A DNA stretch of 64,000 nucleotides from Frankia alni ACN14a (GTDB lineage: Bacteria; Actinomycetota; Actinomycetes; Frankiales; Frankiaceae), in assembly GCF_000058485.1 (NCBI RefSeq), contig NC_008278.1, positions 4,148,962 through 4,212,961 on the forward strand. The letters run 5' to 3'. Position numbers and translations under genes: made by a program. Position 1 is the first letter of the stretch. Every line of letters begins with the position of its first letter. The notes under the pieces were generated by a model. It had not been told where the DNA came from. It saw only the letters and a list, made by a program, of their open reading frames with translations, and made no database searches. Below, one piece after another: positions 16,613 to 25,610 of the stretch.

Positions 16613-17728
16613 TCACAGACCGATTCGGGTGGCCAGCAGGTCACGGTGCGCGCGGGGACTGCCCCACAGCTGCACCCCGGACTTGGCGCGCCGGTAGTAG
16701 AGATGGGCCGGGTGCTCGTAGGTGAACGAGATGCCCCCGTGCACCTGCATGTTCGTCCGGGCCGTGGCGAAGAACGCCTCGGAGCAGAACGCCTTGGCCA
16801 GCGGCGCGACCGTGGGGACCTCCGGGCTGTCCTGCGCGACGGCCCACGCCCCGTAGTAGGCGGCCGAGCGGGCGGACTCGACGTCGACGAAGGCGTCGGC
16901 GCACAGGTGTTTCACCGCCTGGAAGCTGCCGATCGCCCGGCCGAACTGCACCCGCTCCTTGGCGTACCCGACGGCCATCGCGAGCGTGAAATCGGCGCCG
17001 CCGACCTGCTCCGCGGCCACCGCGATCCGGGCGGCGTCGAGGAAACGGTCGAACGCGGCCTCGTCCGCCGGGGCCGTCAGCGGCGTCGCGGCCACGCCGT
17101 CGAGGCGCACCCGGGCGAGGCGCCGGGTGAGGTCGAAGACCTCCAGCGCGGCGCGCGACACCCCGTCCGCGGCGCCGTCGACGGCGAACAGTCCGACGCC
17201 GGCCTCGGTGCGCGCCGCCACCACCAGAAGATCGGCTGCCAGGCCGTCCGGCACGAAGGACTTCGTTCCGGTCAGCCGCCACCCGCCCCCGTCGCCGTCG
17301 CCGACCGCGCTGCAGCGCACCCCGGCCGCATCCCAGCCGCCGCCGTCCTCGGCGACGGCGACCGTGGCCACCACCCGACCCTCGGCGACCGCCTCGAGGT
17401 GGCCCGAGGTCACCGCTCGGTCGCCGCCGGTGAGCGCGATCGTGGCCAGCGCCGTCGACAGAAACGGCACCGGCACCAGCCGGCGTCCGAACTCCTCCAG
17501 CACGATCGCCAACTCCACCGGGCCGGCCCCCGCACCGCCGTGCTCCTCGGGCACCACCAGCCCCTGCAGCCCCAGCTCGCGGGCCATCCGCTCCCAGACC
17601 GGACGCTCCAACGCCGACGGCGCCGCCATCAGCCGACGCACCTGCGCCTCGGGGAAGGTCTCCTCGACGAACGCCCGCACCGTCGACCGCAGCGCTTCAT
17701 GATCGTCGGTGAACTCGAACGTGCCCAC
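16613..17728 (-). CDS. Acyl-CoA dehydrogenase, small partner
   Basis: 371-aa acyl-CoA dehydrogenase, first enzyme of the TetR-controlled operon. I place the start at the GTG at 17728 because a GGAGG lies 5 nt upstream and the product begins VGTFEFTDDHEALRSTVRAF, a normal family start. A longer ATG at 17779 would put coding sequence through a TetR operator. The middle domain contains LTGTKSFVPDG. The C-terminus reads MQVHGGISFTYEHPAHLYYR, typical of the FadE subunit that pairs with a TDQIQR-type partner such as the next gene. Together they likely form an alpha2beta2 flavoenzyme that feeds electrons to ETF. Confidence 0.88.
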   Translation of the reverse strand: MGTFEFTDDHEALRSTVRAFVEETFPEAQVRRLMAAPSALERPVWERMARELGLQGLVVPEEHGGAGAGPVELAIVLEEFGRRLVPVPFLSTALATIALTGGDRAVTSGHLEAVAEGRVVATVAVAEDGGGWDAAGVRCSAVGDGDGGGWRLTGTKSFVPDGLAADLLVVAARTEAGVGLFAVDGAADGVSRAALEVFDLTRRLARVRLDGVAATPLTAPADEAAFDRFLDAARIAVAAEQVGGADFTLAMAVGYAKERVQFGRAIGSFQAVKHLCADAFVDVESARSAAYYGAWAVAQDSPEVPTVAPLAKAFCSEAFFATARTNMQVHGGISFTYEHPAHLYYRRAKSGVQLWGSPRAHRDLLATRIGL

Positions 17729-17761
17729 GGCGGCCTCCAGACGACCGGTCGAACCCAGGTA

Positions 17762-17811
17762 CTGACCAGTGGTCAGCATCTTCGGGACGGACGTTACTGA
17801 CCGATGGTCAG
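17762..17811. promoter_or_regulatory. Two TetR operators
   Basis: Two inverted repeats lie between the tetR stop and the acyl-CoA dehydrogenase start. The first is CTGACCA-G-TGGTCAG (17762-17776); the second is CTGACC-GAT-GGTCAG (17797-17811). Both share CTGACC/GGTCAG arms and their centres are 35 nt apart. This fits dimer binding by the TetR protein encoded immediately upstream and repression of the operon promoter. Confidence 0.7.
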
Positions 17812-17845
17812 GATGTCCAGCGAACGGCCGTGCCGGCTCGGCTCG

Positions 17846-18547
17846 TCAGCCCGCCGCCCGCAACCAGGCCCGCAGCCCCGCGATGATGACGGTAAGACCG
17901 TGGTCGAAGTCGGCGTCGGTCGCGAAGGTGTAGGACCAGCCGCGCTTGGTGACCTCATGCAGGTTCGGGAACTGGTCGAGGTCGCCGGGCAGGTCCACGT
18001 GCGACCCGTGCAGCGCGTCGTCCCGGTCCGGGCCCAGGTACCGCGCGAACTCGTGCTCGCTCGCCAGGCACCCACGCGTGTAGGTCGAGAGCAGGTGGTA
18101 GGCGTACCCCGCCTGCTCGGGGGTGAAGCCCGCCCGCAGCAGCACCCCGAGCTGCGCGTCGATCCGCCCGTAACTGGAGTCGAGCGCCTGCTGTGACCGA
18201 CCCATGGTCGCCCACTGGCCCACCACCAGCTCGAACAGCGCCGGATCGGACCGCAGCGCCGCCCGGTAGCCCTCCCAGTAGCCGCGCAGGTGCGTCTCCC
18301 AGTCGTCGGAGTCGATCACCGGCAGGGCCTCGTTGAAGCGCCGCACCGCTCGCCCCAGCAGCGCATCGACAAGATCGTGCCGCCGAGGGAAGTGGTAGTG
18401 AACCGCGGGATGCTGCACCCCGAGGACCGCGGCCACCTTGCGGATGGTGACCTCGGCCAGACCCGCCTCCGCGGCCAACCGCTCCGCCGCCATCAGGATC
18501 ACCTCGGAGTCGAGCGACCCCCGCGGCAACCGACCGTTCACCATCAC
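17846..18547 (-). CDS. TetR-family regulator of the acyl-CoA operon
   Basis: 233-aa TetR repressor with a helix-turn-helix near residues 35-60 (TIRKVAAVLGVQHPAVHYHF). The C-terminal half resembles the classical TetR_C ligand domain (LLRAGFTPEQAGYAYHLL, STYTRGCLASE). It is the first gene on the minus strand before two acyl-CoA dehydrogenases and a CoA-transferase; two operators lie just after its stop. It probably senses the acid, or its CoA ester, that the operon degrades. The start ATG-ATG pair at 18547/18544 cannot be resolved, but the difference is one residue. Confidence 0.9.
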   Translation of the reverse strand: MMVNGRLPRGSLDSEVILMAAERLAAEAGLAEVTIRKVAAVLGVQHPAVHYHFPRRHDLVDALLGRAVRRFNEALPVIDSDDWETHLRGYWEGYRAALRSDPALFELVVGQWATMGRSQQALDSSYGRIDAQLGVLLRAGFTPEQAGYAYHLLSTYTRGCLASEHEFARYLGPDRDDALHGSHVDLPGDLDQFPNLHEVTKRGWSYTFATDADFDHGLTVIIAGLRAWLRAAG

Positions 18548-18670
18548 CCAAGGCTAGTCGTCCAGCAAAGATCCACCTGGAGGTCCGAGCCCTCGGGCGT
18601 GCAGGTGCACTAAGTTATCCTGCTGTGGTCGCCGTCGAGCCTCACCCGCCCTAGCCGCCCGGTGGCGCGA

Positions 18671-19864
18671 TCAGGTGGTCGTTTCGGTGGACCGGGTCGA
18701 TTCGTAGGTGAGGTTGGCGGACCAGCGTTCCTCGACGCGGCCGAAGTACCAGACGGCGAGCGCGACGGCCCAGGCGAGGACGAACAGGCCGACGATGGCG
18801 TAGCCGGCGTAGTCGAGGTTGATGGTGGCGATCCAGGCGAGGGGCCCGGACTCGATCGTGAACCGGTCGGCGAGGACGCCGACGAGTTCGATCGTGCCGA
18901 TGGCGAGGGCGACGATCACGGAGATGGCCGTGATCGTCAGGTTGTAGAACACCTTGCGGACAGGGCGGGCAAAGGCCCAGCCGTAGGCGGCGTTCATGAA
19001 GACGCCGTCGATCGTGTCCATGAGACACATGCCGGCGGCGAACAGGATCGGCAGCACGAGGATCGAGTAGAAGGGCAGGTTGAACGCCGCGGCGCCGCCG
19101 GCGAGGACGAGCAGGCCGACCTCGGTCGCGGTGTCGAACCCGAGGCCGAACAGCACACCGATCGGGTAGATGTTCCACGGCCTGGTGACCGTCTTCGTCA
19201 GGCCGCCGAGAAAACGGTTCATGAAGCCGCGAGACTCCAGCCGCCGTTCGAGCTCCTGCTCGTCGTACTGCCCGTGGCGCATCTCGCGGAAGACCCTGAC
19301 GATGCCGAGCAGGGCGGCAAGGTTCAGGATCCCGAGCACCCACAGGAACACCCCCGAGACCGACGGGCCGATCACGCCGGTGATGGTGTGCAGCGTGGAG
19401 GAGTCGTCCTCGATCGGGCCGACCAGGGACTTGATGCCGACGGAGAGCAGGAACGCGAGCGCGAACACGATCGTCGAGTGGCCGAGGGAGAACCAGAACC
19501 CGACCGAGAGCGGTCGGCGCTGGGGGCCGGCGCCTTCGGCTCCCCTCGCCGCGTGGTCGGCGATGATCTTTCGGGTGGCGTTGTCGACGGCGGCGATGTG
19601 ATCGGCGTCGAAGGCGTGGCGCAGCCCGAAGGTATAGGCCAGGACGCCGACCCCGGCGGTGAACACGGGATGATCGCCACCGAGACGGTAGTCGTGCGGG
19701 GTGACGAGGGTGAGCAGGACGACGAACCCCACGACGTGCAGCAGGACGATGAACCCGGCCATCCCCGCCAGGGACCGCCTGTCGGCCCCCGTGAGGCTGC
19801 GCCGGAACTCGATCAGCCGTCTCGCCAGGGTCGGCTCGCCGACGCCGGAAGCCGCGTGAGCCAC
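18671..19864 (-). CDS. NiCoT-family nickel/cobalt permease
   Basis: 397-aa integral membrane transporter of the HoxN/NixA/NicT family that imports Ni2+ (and Co2+) for enzymes such as urease or hydrogenase. The signature HAFDADH lies at residues 83-89 (H-x4-D-H), followed by IAAVDNATRK. Other family motifs are FSLGHSTIVF, GLGFDTATE and GMCLMDTIDG. About eight membrane helices are visible. The start is the GTG at 19864 because GAGGAGG lies 7 nt upstream; the frame stays open for another 315 nt but that extension has no membrane or family features. A Nur-type box lies about 107 nt upstream, so expression should be repressed by nickel. Confidence 0.92.
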   Translation of the reverse strand: MAHAASGVGEPTLARRLIEFRRSLTGADRRSLAGMAGFIVLLHVVGFVVLLTLVTPHDYRLGGDHPVFTAGVGVLAYTFGLRHAFDADHIAAVDNATRKIIADHAARGAEGAGPQRRPLSVGFWFSLGHSTIVFALAFLLSVGIKSLVGPIEDDSSTLHTITGVIGPSVSGVFLWVLGILNLAALLGIVRVFREMRHGQYDEQELERRLESRGFMNRFLGGLTKTVTRPWNIYPIGVLFGLGFDTATEVGLLVLAGGAAAFNLPFYSILVLPILFAAGMCLMDTIDGVFMNAAYGWAFARPVRKVFYNLTITAISVIVALAIGTIELVGVLADRFTIESGPLAWIATINLDYAGYAIVGLFVLAWAVALAVWYFGRVEERWSANLTYESTRSTETTT

Positions 19865-19970
19865 CAGAAGCCTCCTCACCGGGACTGCGGGACCTCGGGG
19901 CGGCGTCCTCGGGCGCGAGGAGAGCTCCGCCAACGAGCCACCAACGGGCCCAGATGCAACCCTCTCGTAA

Positions 19971-19987
19971 CTGCAAGACTGTTGCAA
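19971..19987. promoter_or_regulatory. Nur-type nickel-responsive operator
   Basis: The sequence CTGCAA-GACTG-TTGCAA (on the other strand TTGCAA-N5-TTGCAG) matches the TTGCAA-N5-TTGCAA consensus known for Nur, the nickel-responsive Fur-family repressor of streptomycetes. It stands between the nickel permease (minus) and the secreted protein (plus), upstream of both. Eleven of twelve consensus positions are kept. The call is by similarity to the known box. Confidence 0.7.
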
Positions 19988-20215
19988 CTGGGCCTCGGCG
20001 TGCGGATCTGGCCGCGTCCGTCCTGGTAGGGCGTCGTCAGACTGCCCCGGCAGCGCCCAGCACCGGCCGACCCTGTGGTGGCAGAGCCGACCCCGTGCTG
20101 GTCCGGCCAACGGGCCGCAGGGTGCTGTACAGCAGCCGACAATCACCGCGCGGCGAACTGAATGCTGGCATTGTTGCAATCGCAGCGAACGAAATCACCA
20201 GTTACGGGGGTAACC

Positions 20216-20689
20216 ATGTCACGTCGTTTCGCCCTGCCCGTCCGCCGGCTCGGAGCACTGTTCACCGCGGCCGCTCTGGCGGTCGGCCTGACGGCGACCC
20301 TGGGCCTCACCGCGCCGGCCGCGCAGGCATCCACCTGCACCGACAATCCCTACCAGGGAACCTGGAAGGCCACCGATCCCGACGATCACCTCATCGTCGT
20401 CGCCCTCGAGTTCCCGAACTGCTCGAACTGGAACTCCGTGAAGGTCAGCGTCCTCTCCCACGCCTTCCTCGGGCTTTCCGCGAATTCGTCGTACTGGGGA
20501 TACGCCAGCAGCGTGAAATGGGGCGTCTACGGGACGTCGCTGACCGCCACGTACAACTTCCAGGGGCTGACCGAGACGCTGTACATCACGCCATCCACCA
20601 GGTACACCGGGCTGCCGATCGTCGAGACCGAGCGGTACGCCGACGGCACCTCCTACACGTTCCCCACCCAGTACTTCGCCCGCGCCTGA
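20216..20689 (+). CDS. Small secreted protein of unknown function
   Basis: 157-aa protein with a typical Sec signal peptide: basic start MSRRFALPVRR, a hydrophobic core, and a cleavage site after APAAQA (about residue 39). The mature part has about 118 residues, two cysteines (STCTDNP and PNCSNW) that could form a disulfide, and many Tyr, Trp, Ser and Asn residues, as in small beta-rich exported domains. The ATG at 20216 follows a GGGGG stretch; an upstream ATG at 20162 would add a non-signal-like extension and is less likely. I do not recognise a family. It diverges from the nickel permease and shares the intergenic region with the Nur box, so nickel-dependent expression is possible. Confidence 0.8.
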   Translation: MSRRFALPVRRLGALFTAAALAVGLTATLGLTAPAAQASTCTDNPYQGTWKATDPDDHLIVVALEFPNCSNWNSVKVSVLSHAFLGLSANSSYWGYASSVKWGVYGTSLTATYNFQGLTETLYITPSTRYTGLPIVETERYADGTSYTFPTQYFARA

Positions 20690-20721
20690 TCCCGTCGGCG
20701 GCCGACACCCCGGACTGTCCA

Positions 20722-20856
20722 TCAGCCCGCGGTGTCGAGGCCGAGGAGGCGGGTGACGGTGGCGACCTGGTCCGCGTAGTGGCCGACGAACTCGGGTGAA
20801 CGGGGATCGACCCCGCACATGCCCTCGATGACGTGGGGCAGCGTGGTGGTCGCCAT
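20722..20856 (-). CDS. Possible 44-aa hypothetical protein or gene remnant
   Basis: A short minus-strand frame from ATG 20856 encodes MATTTLPHVIEGMCGVDPRS followed by PEFVGHYADQVATVTRLLGL. It reads like real protein (balanced composition, helical end) rather than GC-driven noise, and could be the C-terminal piece of a longer lost gene, since a repeat block lies directly upstream. I do not recognise the family. The frame is convergent with the secreted protein gene, separated by 32 nt. Confidence 0.3.
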   Translation of the reverse strand: MATTTLPHVIEGMCGVDPRSPEFVGHYADQVATVTRLLGLDTAG

Positions 20857-20870
20857 CGCGGCGGCCGCCG

Positions 20871-20929
20871 TGACAAGACGACAGCCGTGACAAGACGACA
20901 AGACGACAAGACGACGAGAGGACGAGAGG
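20871..20929. repeat. Short GACAAGACGA-type tandem repeats
   Basis: Several overlapping copies of ACAAGACG/ACGACAAG and then GACGAGAG lie in the gap between the secreted-protein gene and the EamA transporter. The block is A-rich against its surroundings. It may be a replication-slippage minisatellite; no regulatory function can be read from it. Confidence 0.6.
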
Positions 20930-21030
20930 ACTCGGCGCCGAGCAGGCCAGAGCACTGCGCCATTCCTTGCCTGTTCGGAAAAGGTGAAGCGACTCAGCTG
21001 CCCGCGGTGGTGGATAGTATTCTGGCCTGC

Positions 21031-22113
21031 GTGACTCGCCGTGGCTGGCTGCTCTTTGTTGCGATGGCGCTGTTCTGGGGCGTTCCGTATCTGTTCATCA
21101 AGGTCGCGGTTCGCGAGGTCGATCCCGTCGTCGCCACCTTCGGTCGCATCGCCGTGGCGGTGGTGGTGCTGCTGCCCGTGGCACTGGCGACCAGGTCCTT
21201 CTCGGGTTTACGGGGATGCTGGCTCCGTCTCGCCATGCTCGGACTGGTTCAGATCGGCGTGCCTTTCCTGTGCATCAGCGTCGGGGAACGCCATGTCGCC
21301 TCGTCGATGGCCAGCCTGCTGATCGCGACGGAACCCGTGTTCGTGGCCCTGATTGCGCCGCGTCTGACGGGGGAACGGGTGTCACGGCGCCGTGCCGTGG
21401 GCCTGGGCCTCGGCCTGGGCGGTGTTGCCGCGCTGCTGGGCGTGAGGGTGGGCGGGGACACTGTGTTCCTGGCCGGCGCGGGGCTCGTTCTTCTCGCCTC
21501 GGGGTGCTATGCCCTGGGCGCGGTGCTGGTGCAGCGCAGCCCGTTCGTCCATCTTCCGCGGCTGGGCGTGGTCACGGCGGAGTGCGTCGCGGCGGCCCTG
21601 GTCCTGCTGCCCGTGGCGGCCCTTCGCCTACCAGGGACGACCCCGAGCCGGAAGGCGCAGAGCAGCATTGTGGTGCTGGGCGTGGTGTGTACGGCGCTGG
21701 CCTGGATCACCTGCCTCGCGTTGATCTCCGAGGTCGGCGCGAGTCGAGGGACCGTGTTCACCTGTGTCAATCCCCTGGTGGCGGTGGCGCTGGGCGTTCC
21801 CTTTCTGCACGAGAACCTCACGAGAACGATGCTCCTCGGCTTTCTGCTGATTCTCACGGGCTCGTGGCTGGCGACGGGAAGCGGACTCCCGCGCCGGAAA
21901 GTGGCACGAACCCTCGGCACGATCGGCGTGCACGGGCAGGCACAGAAGGACCCGAACTCGCCTTCGCCTGCGAGCACCAGCCCCCGCGTCCGGCGCCTGC
22001 GGTTCCGCGGAACCGCGGAACCGCGCCGTGGTGCCGGTCGGGACCCCGCCGTCCACGATCATGTCCTCCCACCTCGACGGCGAGGATCAGGGAACGCGGC
22101 CGGCCCTCGCTGA
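21031..22113 (+). CDS. EamA/DMT-family transporter
   Basis: 361-aa membrane protein with ten likely helices in two EamA repeats, for example WLLFVAMALFWGVPYLFIKV at the start and GFLLILTGSWLATG at the end of the second repeat. The family exports metabolites or amino acids; the substrate is unknown. The GTG at 21031 is chosen because TAGTAT sits 11-16 nt upstream at a -10 distance, suggesting a leaderless mRNA, and because the first helix begins a few residues later. The last 65 residues are charged and Pro/Arg-rich and not part of the family, so the natural stop may have been lost by mutation. It precedes a PLP enzyme gene on the same strand. Confidence 0.85.
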   Translation: MTRRGWLLFVAMALFWGVPYLFIKVAVREVDPVVATFGRIAVAVVVLLPVALATRSFSGLRGCWLRLAMLGLVQIGVPFLCISVGERHVASSMASLLIATEPVFVALIAPRLTGERVSRRRAVGLGLGLGGVAALLGVRVGGDTVFLAGAGLVLLASGCYALGAVLVQRSPFVHLPRLGVVTAECVAAALVLLPVAALRLPGTTPSRKAQSSIVVLGVVCTALAWITCLALISEVGASRGTVFTCVNPLVAVALGVPFLHENLTRTMLLGFLLILTGSWLATGSGLPRRKVARTLGTIGVHGQAQKDPNSPSPASTSPRVRRLRFRGTAEPRRGAGRDPAVHDHVLPPRRRGSGNAAGPR

Positions 22114-22163
22114 GGCCGGGAGGCCCAAACCGACCGTCGCCGGCGGCGTTACGCTGGCGGACC

Positions 22164-23186
22164 GTGCAGGGAACGCGTCTCGACACCGCCCGGATCCGAG
22201 CGGCTCGCCGGATCATCGACCCGGTGTTTCTCGACACTCCGCTGTATCGCTGCGAGGCGCTGGAACCCGACCTCGGCTGCGCGGTGAGCATCAAGCTCGA
22301 AACGGCGAATCCGGTGCGCAGCTTCAAGGCCCGCGGCACCGAGATGGTCGCGAGCGGGCTCGCCGAGACCGGCGCGCGGCCCGTGGTGTGCGCCAGCGCC
22401 GGCAATCTCGGCCAGGCCCTCGCCTGGTCCGGTCGCGGCCGGGGGCTCGACGTCACCGTCGTGGCCTCCCGCCACGCGCCCGCGGCCAAGCTGGCCCGCA
22501 TCCGTGCATTGGACGCCGGGGTGGAGCTGGTGGACGGCGACTTCGACCTGGCTCGTGAGCGGGCCGCGGCCATCGCGCGCCGCGACGGCATCCGGCTGGT
22601 CGAGGACAGCCTGGACCTCGAGACGTGCGAGGGCGCGGCGACCATCGGCCTGGAACTCGTCGACACCGGGCCGCCATTCAACATCGGGCCGTCGTTCGAC
22701 GCGGTCCTCCTCGCGCTCGGCGGCGGAGCGCTGGCGACCGGGGTGGGTCATGTGGTGAAGGCCCTGGCGCCCGACGTCGAGGTGATCTGCGTCCAGCCGC
22801 TGGGCGCACCGGCGATGACCCACTCGTGGCGCCGGCGGCGCGTCGTCACCACCGACGCGACCAACACCATTGCCGACGGCGTCGCCGGTCGACGTCCCAT
22901 CCCGGCCGTCCTCAACGACCTCCTCCTCGTCGCCGACGACGCGGTCCTGGTCCGGGAGGCGTCGATCATCGCCGGGATGCGGCTGCTCCTCGACCACGCC
23001 GGCCTCGTGGTCGAGCCGTCGGCCGCGCTCGGCGTGGCGGCGATCCTCGAGGACCGGGACCGTTTCGCCGGCCGCCACGTCGTCACCGTCGTGTGCGGCA
23101 GCAACGTCGACGTGGACGCCTACCGTCGCTGGGTCGGGGCGGGACGGCGTCGGGGCGAGGATTCGGCAACGTCGTCACCGGAGTAG
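22164..23186 (+). CDS. PLP-dependent threonine/serine dehydratase-like enzyme
   Basis: 340-aa fold-type II PLP enzyme. The PLP lysine is K55 in VRSFKARG; the substrate loop reads ASAGNLGQALAW (in place of SSGNHGQG/A) and the phosphate-binding turn is LALGGGALATGV. A late VVTVVCGSNVD ends the domain. These features match threonine/serine dehydratases and related racemases. There is no regulatory ACT domain, so it is the short catabolic form. The start is GTG 22164, with a TTACGCT -10-like element close by, so leaderless translation is likely. It follows the EamA gene after 50 nt; together they might make and export an amino-acid product, which is inference. Confidence 0.85.
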   Translation: MQGTRLDTARIRAARRIIDPVFLDTPLYRCEALEPDLGCAVSIKLETANPVRSFKARGTEMVASGLAETGARPVVCASAGNLGQALAWSGRGRGLDVTVVASRHAPAAKLARIRALDAGVELVDGDFDLARERAAAIARRDGIRLVEDSLDLETCEGAATIGLELVDTGPPFNIGPSFDAVLLALGGGALATGVGHVVKALAPDVEVICVQPLGAPAMTHSWRRRRVVTTDATNTIADGVAGRRPIPAVLNDLLLVADDAVLVREASIIAGMRLLLDHAGLVVEPSAALGVAAILEDRDRFAGRHVVTVVCGSNVDVDAYRRWVGAGRRRGEDSATSSPE

Positions 23187-23268
23187 CCGAAGGCACGACG
23201 AGCAGTGGCGAGCCCACCGGGTCTGCTGCCATCCCTTCGTGTGGTCGAACCCGGTACGGTTGCTCCGC

Positions 23269-24192
23269 ATGACCGAGTTCGAGACCGAGATCACCGCGGG
23301 TCTCGTCCGCGACCTGCTGCGGGACCAGCATCCCGACCTGGCCGAGCTGCCGCTGCGCGAGGTGGCGGGCGGCTGGGGCAACCAGATGTGGCGCCTCGGG
23401 GACGAGCTGGCCGTCCGGATCCAGCGCATGGAGACGAACCCCGAAAACCAGCTCAAGGAGCGCCGGTGGCTGCCGCTGCTCGCCCCACGCCTGCCGCTGC
23501 CCATTCCCGTCCCGGTGCGCAGTGGTGCGCCCTGCGAGCGTTTCCCCAAGATGTGGACGGTCATGACGTGGGTGCCGGGCCTGCCGCTGGACCACGGGTC
23601 GATCACCCGCGGCGAGCACGCGGCCGACACCCTGGCGGCGTTCCTCCGGGCGCTGCATGTGCCAGCGCCCGCCGACGCCCCGGTGGACACGGGCCGCGGC
23701 GCGCACCCCAGGGACTGCACCGACGGCTTCGAGAAGTTCTTCGACTCCGTCGACGCTGACGCGATCGGCGCCGACGCCGCCGACGTCCGGGCCGTCTGGG
23801 ACGACGCCGTCGCGGCCCCCGCCTGGGAGGGTCCGCCGGTGTGGGTGCACGGCGATCTGCATCCCGCGAACGTCGTCGTCGCGGACGGCACGCTGGCGGG
23901 CGTGGTCGACTTCGGCGACATGTTCGTCGGCGACCCGGCGTTGGACTTGGCGGCCGCCTGGGTCCTGCTGCCGGCCGGCGCGGCCGCACGCTTCTTCGCC
24001 GCCTACGGGGAGGCTGACCACGCGACGGTCCGGCGCGCCCGCGGGCTGGCCGCGTGCAAGAGCCTCTTCCTGATGCTGATGGGCCAGAACGGGGACCGCG
24101 GCCTGCCCGGCGGCAAGCCGGCGTGGGGTCCGGCGGGACGGACGGCGCTCGACCGGGTCCTGAGCGAGCGTCTGACCCGATTCCACGAGTAG
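23269..24192 (+). CDS. APH-family phosphotransferase
   Basis: 307-aa kinase-fold protein. The N-lobe has VAGGWGNQMWRLGDELAVRIQR with the likely ATP-binding residue in VRIQ. The catalytic loop is VWVHGDLHPANVVV and the metal site is VVDFGDMFVGDPALDLAAAW. These match aminoglycoside phosphotransferase-like proteins of the MphB/Hpt group, which in soil actinomycetes act on antibiotics or cellular metabolites. It starts at ATG 23269, 9 nt after a TACGGT element that could serve as -10 for a leaderless mRNA. It follows the PLP enzyme gene by 82 nt. The substrate is unknown. Confidence 0.85.
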   Translation: MTEFETEITAGLVRDLLRDQHPDLAELPLREVAGGWGNQMWRLGDELAVRIQRMETNPENQLKERRWLPLLAPRLPLPIPVPVRSGAPCERFPKMWTVMTWVPGLPLDHGSITRGEHAADTLAAFLRALHVPAPADAPVDTGRGAHPRDCTDGFEKFFDSVDADAIGADAADVRAVWDDAVAAPAWEGPPVWVHGDLHPANVVVADGTLAGVVDFGDMFVGDPALDLAAAWVLLPAGAAARFFAAYGEADHATVRRARGLAACKSLFLMLMGQNGDRGLPGGKPAWGPAGRTALDRVLSERLTRFHE

Positions 24193-24328
24193 ATCGGCGG
24201 CCTACTTCGGCTGTTTCACCCAGCTTCTTGAGGGGGTGTCGCGGAGGCTGGAAAGGGCCCAGGAGGCTGGCACCACCCTGAGGACTCCCGCCCTCACCGG
24301 TCCCGACCACGGCGCGGCGGTGCGCAGT

Positions 24329-25483
24329 TCACGTGGACACGGCCGCCCCCGCGACGGCGGCCAGGTCGGAGGCGGTGGCCAGCCGCTTTTCCGGGGTCGG
24401 GTGCCGCAGCGGCCCGCCGATCCGGTGCAGATGCCGCAGCGCCTCGCCGTAGGAGGCCAGCGCGCCGGTCTCCCGGTAGCCGACCTCGTGGGCCTGGCAG
24501 AACGCGCGGATCAGCGGCTGGGCCCGGCGCAGGCTCGGCCGCGGCATGCTCGGGAACAGGTGGTGTTCGATCTGGTAGTTCAGCCCCCCGAACACGACGT
24601 CGGTGACCCGGCCACCCCGGATGTTGCGCGCGGTCACCACCTGCCGGCGCAGGAAGTCGGGCTCGTCGCCGGCGAGAATCGTCATCCCCTTGTGGTTGGG
24701 CGCGAACGCGCAGCCCATGTACAGGCCGAACAGCCCCTGATGGACCAGCACGAAGACCACCGCCCTGACCGGCGAGAGAACCAGGGCGACGGCGGTGAGG
24801 TAGCCGGCGAGGTGCACCACCAGCAGCCCCGCCTCCGCGGCGACGGTCCGGTCCCGCCGGCCGGTCCGGTCGCGGCGCTCGGCCAGCTCCCGCACGCTGG
24901 CCACGTGCAGGTTCAGTCCCTCCAGCAGGAGAATTGGGAAGAACAGCGACGCCTGGTGGCGGGTCAGCCGGCGCGCCCACCCGCGGCGCCGCCCGGCCTC
25001 GGCGGCGGTGAACACGAATGCGCCGGGGGCGAGGTCCGGGTCGCGACCAACCTGGTTGGGGTGGCGGTGGTGCCGGTTGTGCTTGGCCACCCACCAGCCG
25101 TAGCTCAGCCCCACCAGCATGTTTCCCGCTAACAGGCCCAGGGCGTCGTTGCCCCGCCGGCCGAGGCAGATCTGGCGGTGGCCCGCGTCGTGCCCGAGAA
25201 ACGCCACCTGGGTGAACATCACCGCCAGAAACGCCGCCGTGGCCAGCTGCCACCACGAGTCGCCCAGCGCGACGAACGCCCACCAGCCGGCGGCGAGCAG
25301 GCCCAGACTCACCGCGAACCGGGCGGAATACCAGCCGGCCCGGCCATCGAACAACGCGGCGGCGGCGACCTGGCGCCGCAGTTCGGCGTACTCGCTGCCA
25401 CGGACTGCCGCCGGCGGCGTCGGCACCGGCGCCGAAGCGGGTTCTGCTGCTGCACTGCTTGTGGCCACGGCGTCCGCGCCCAT
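24329..25483 (-). CDS. Membrane fatty-acid desaturase
   Basis: 384-aa di-iron desaturase of the acyl-lipid/acyl-CoA type. The three histidine boxes are complete: HDAGH (residues 98-102), HNRHH (135-139) and QIEHH (304-308); the QIEHH form is the one seen in front-end and linoleoyl-CoA desaturase relatives. Membrane helices flank the boxes. It introduces a double bond into membrane fatty acids with electrons from ferredoxin or a cytochrome. I choose the ATG at 25483, with GAGAGGG 6 nt upstream, over a 33-residue longer ATG start. It is convergent with the kinase gene and shows no operon partner. Confidence 0.9.
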   Translation of the reverse strand: MGADAVATSSAAAEPASAPVPTPPAAVRGSEYAELRRQVAAAALFDGRAGWYSARFAVSLGLLAAGWWAFVALGDSWWQLATAAFLAVMFTQVAFLGHDAGHRQICLGRRGNDALGLLAGNMLVGLSYGWWVAKHNRHHRHPNQVGRDPDLAPGAFVFTAAEAGRRRGWARRLTRHQASLFFPILLLEGLNLHVASVRELAERRDRTGRRDRTVAAEAGLLVVHLAGYLTAVALVLSPVRAVVFVLVHQGLFGLYMGCAFAPNHKGMTILAGDEPDFLRRQVVTARNIRGGRVTDVVFGGLNYQIEHHLFPSMPRPSLRRAQPLIRAFCQAHEVGYRETGALASYGEALRHLHRIGGPLRHPTPEKRLATASDLAAVAGAAVST

Positions 25484-25610
25484 GGGCATCCCTCTCAGCC
25501 GACAACGCATCAGCGAGAGGGAACCCGGAACAGGCGTACGGACCAGACCAGGGACGAGAACACTGCCACGCTGAAGTGACAACGGTCAGACTACTCCAGC
25601 CCGCGAACGC

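Noticed and set aside
20162-20215. Longer start for the secreted protein at the ATG at 20162
   Set aside because: It would add 18 residues before a complete signal peptide, and the ATG at 20216 has a better ribosome site.
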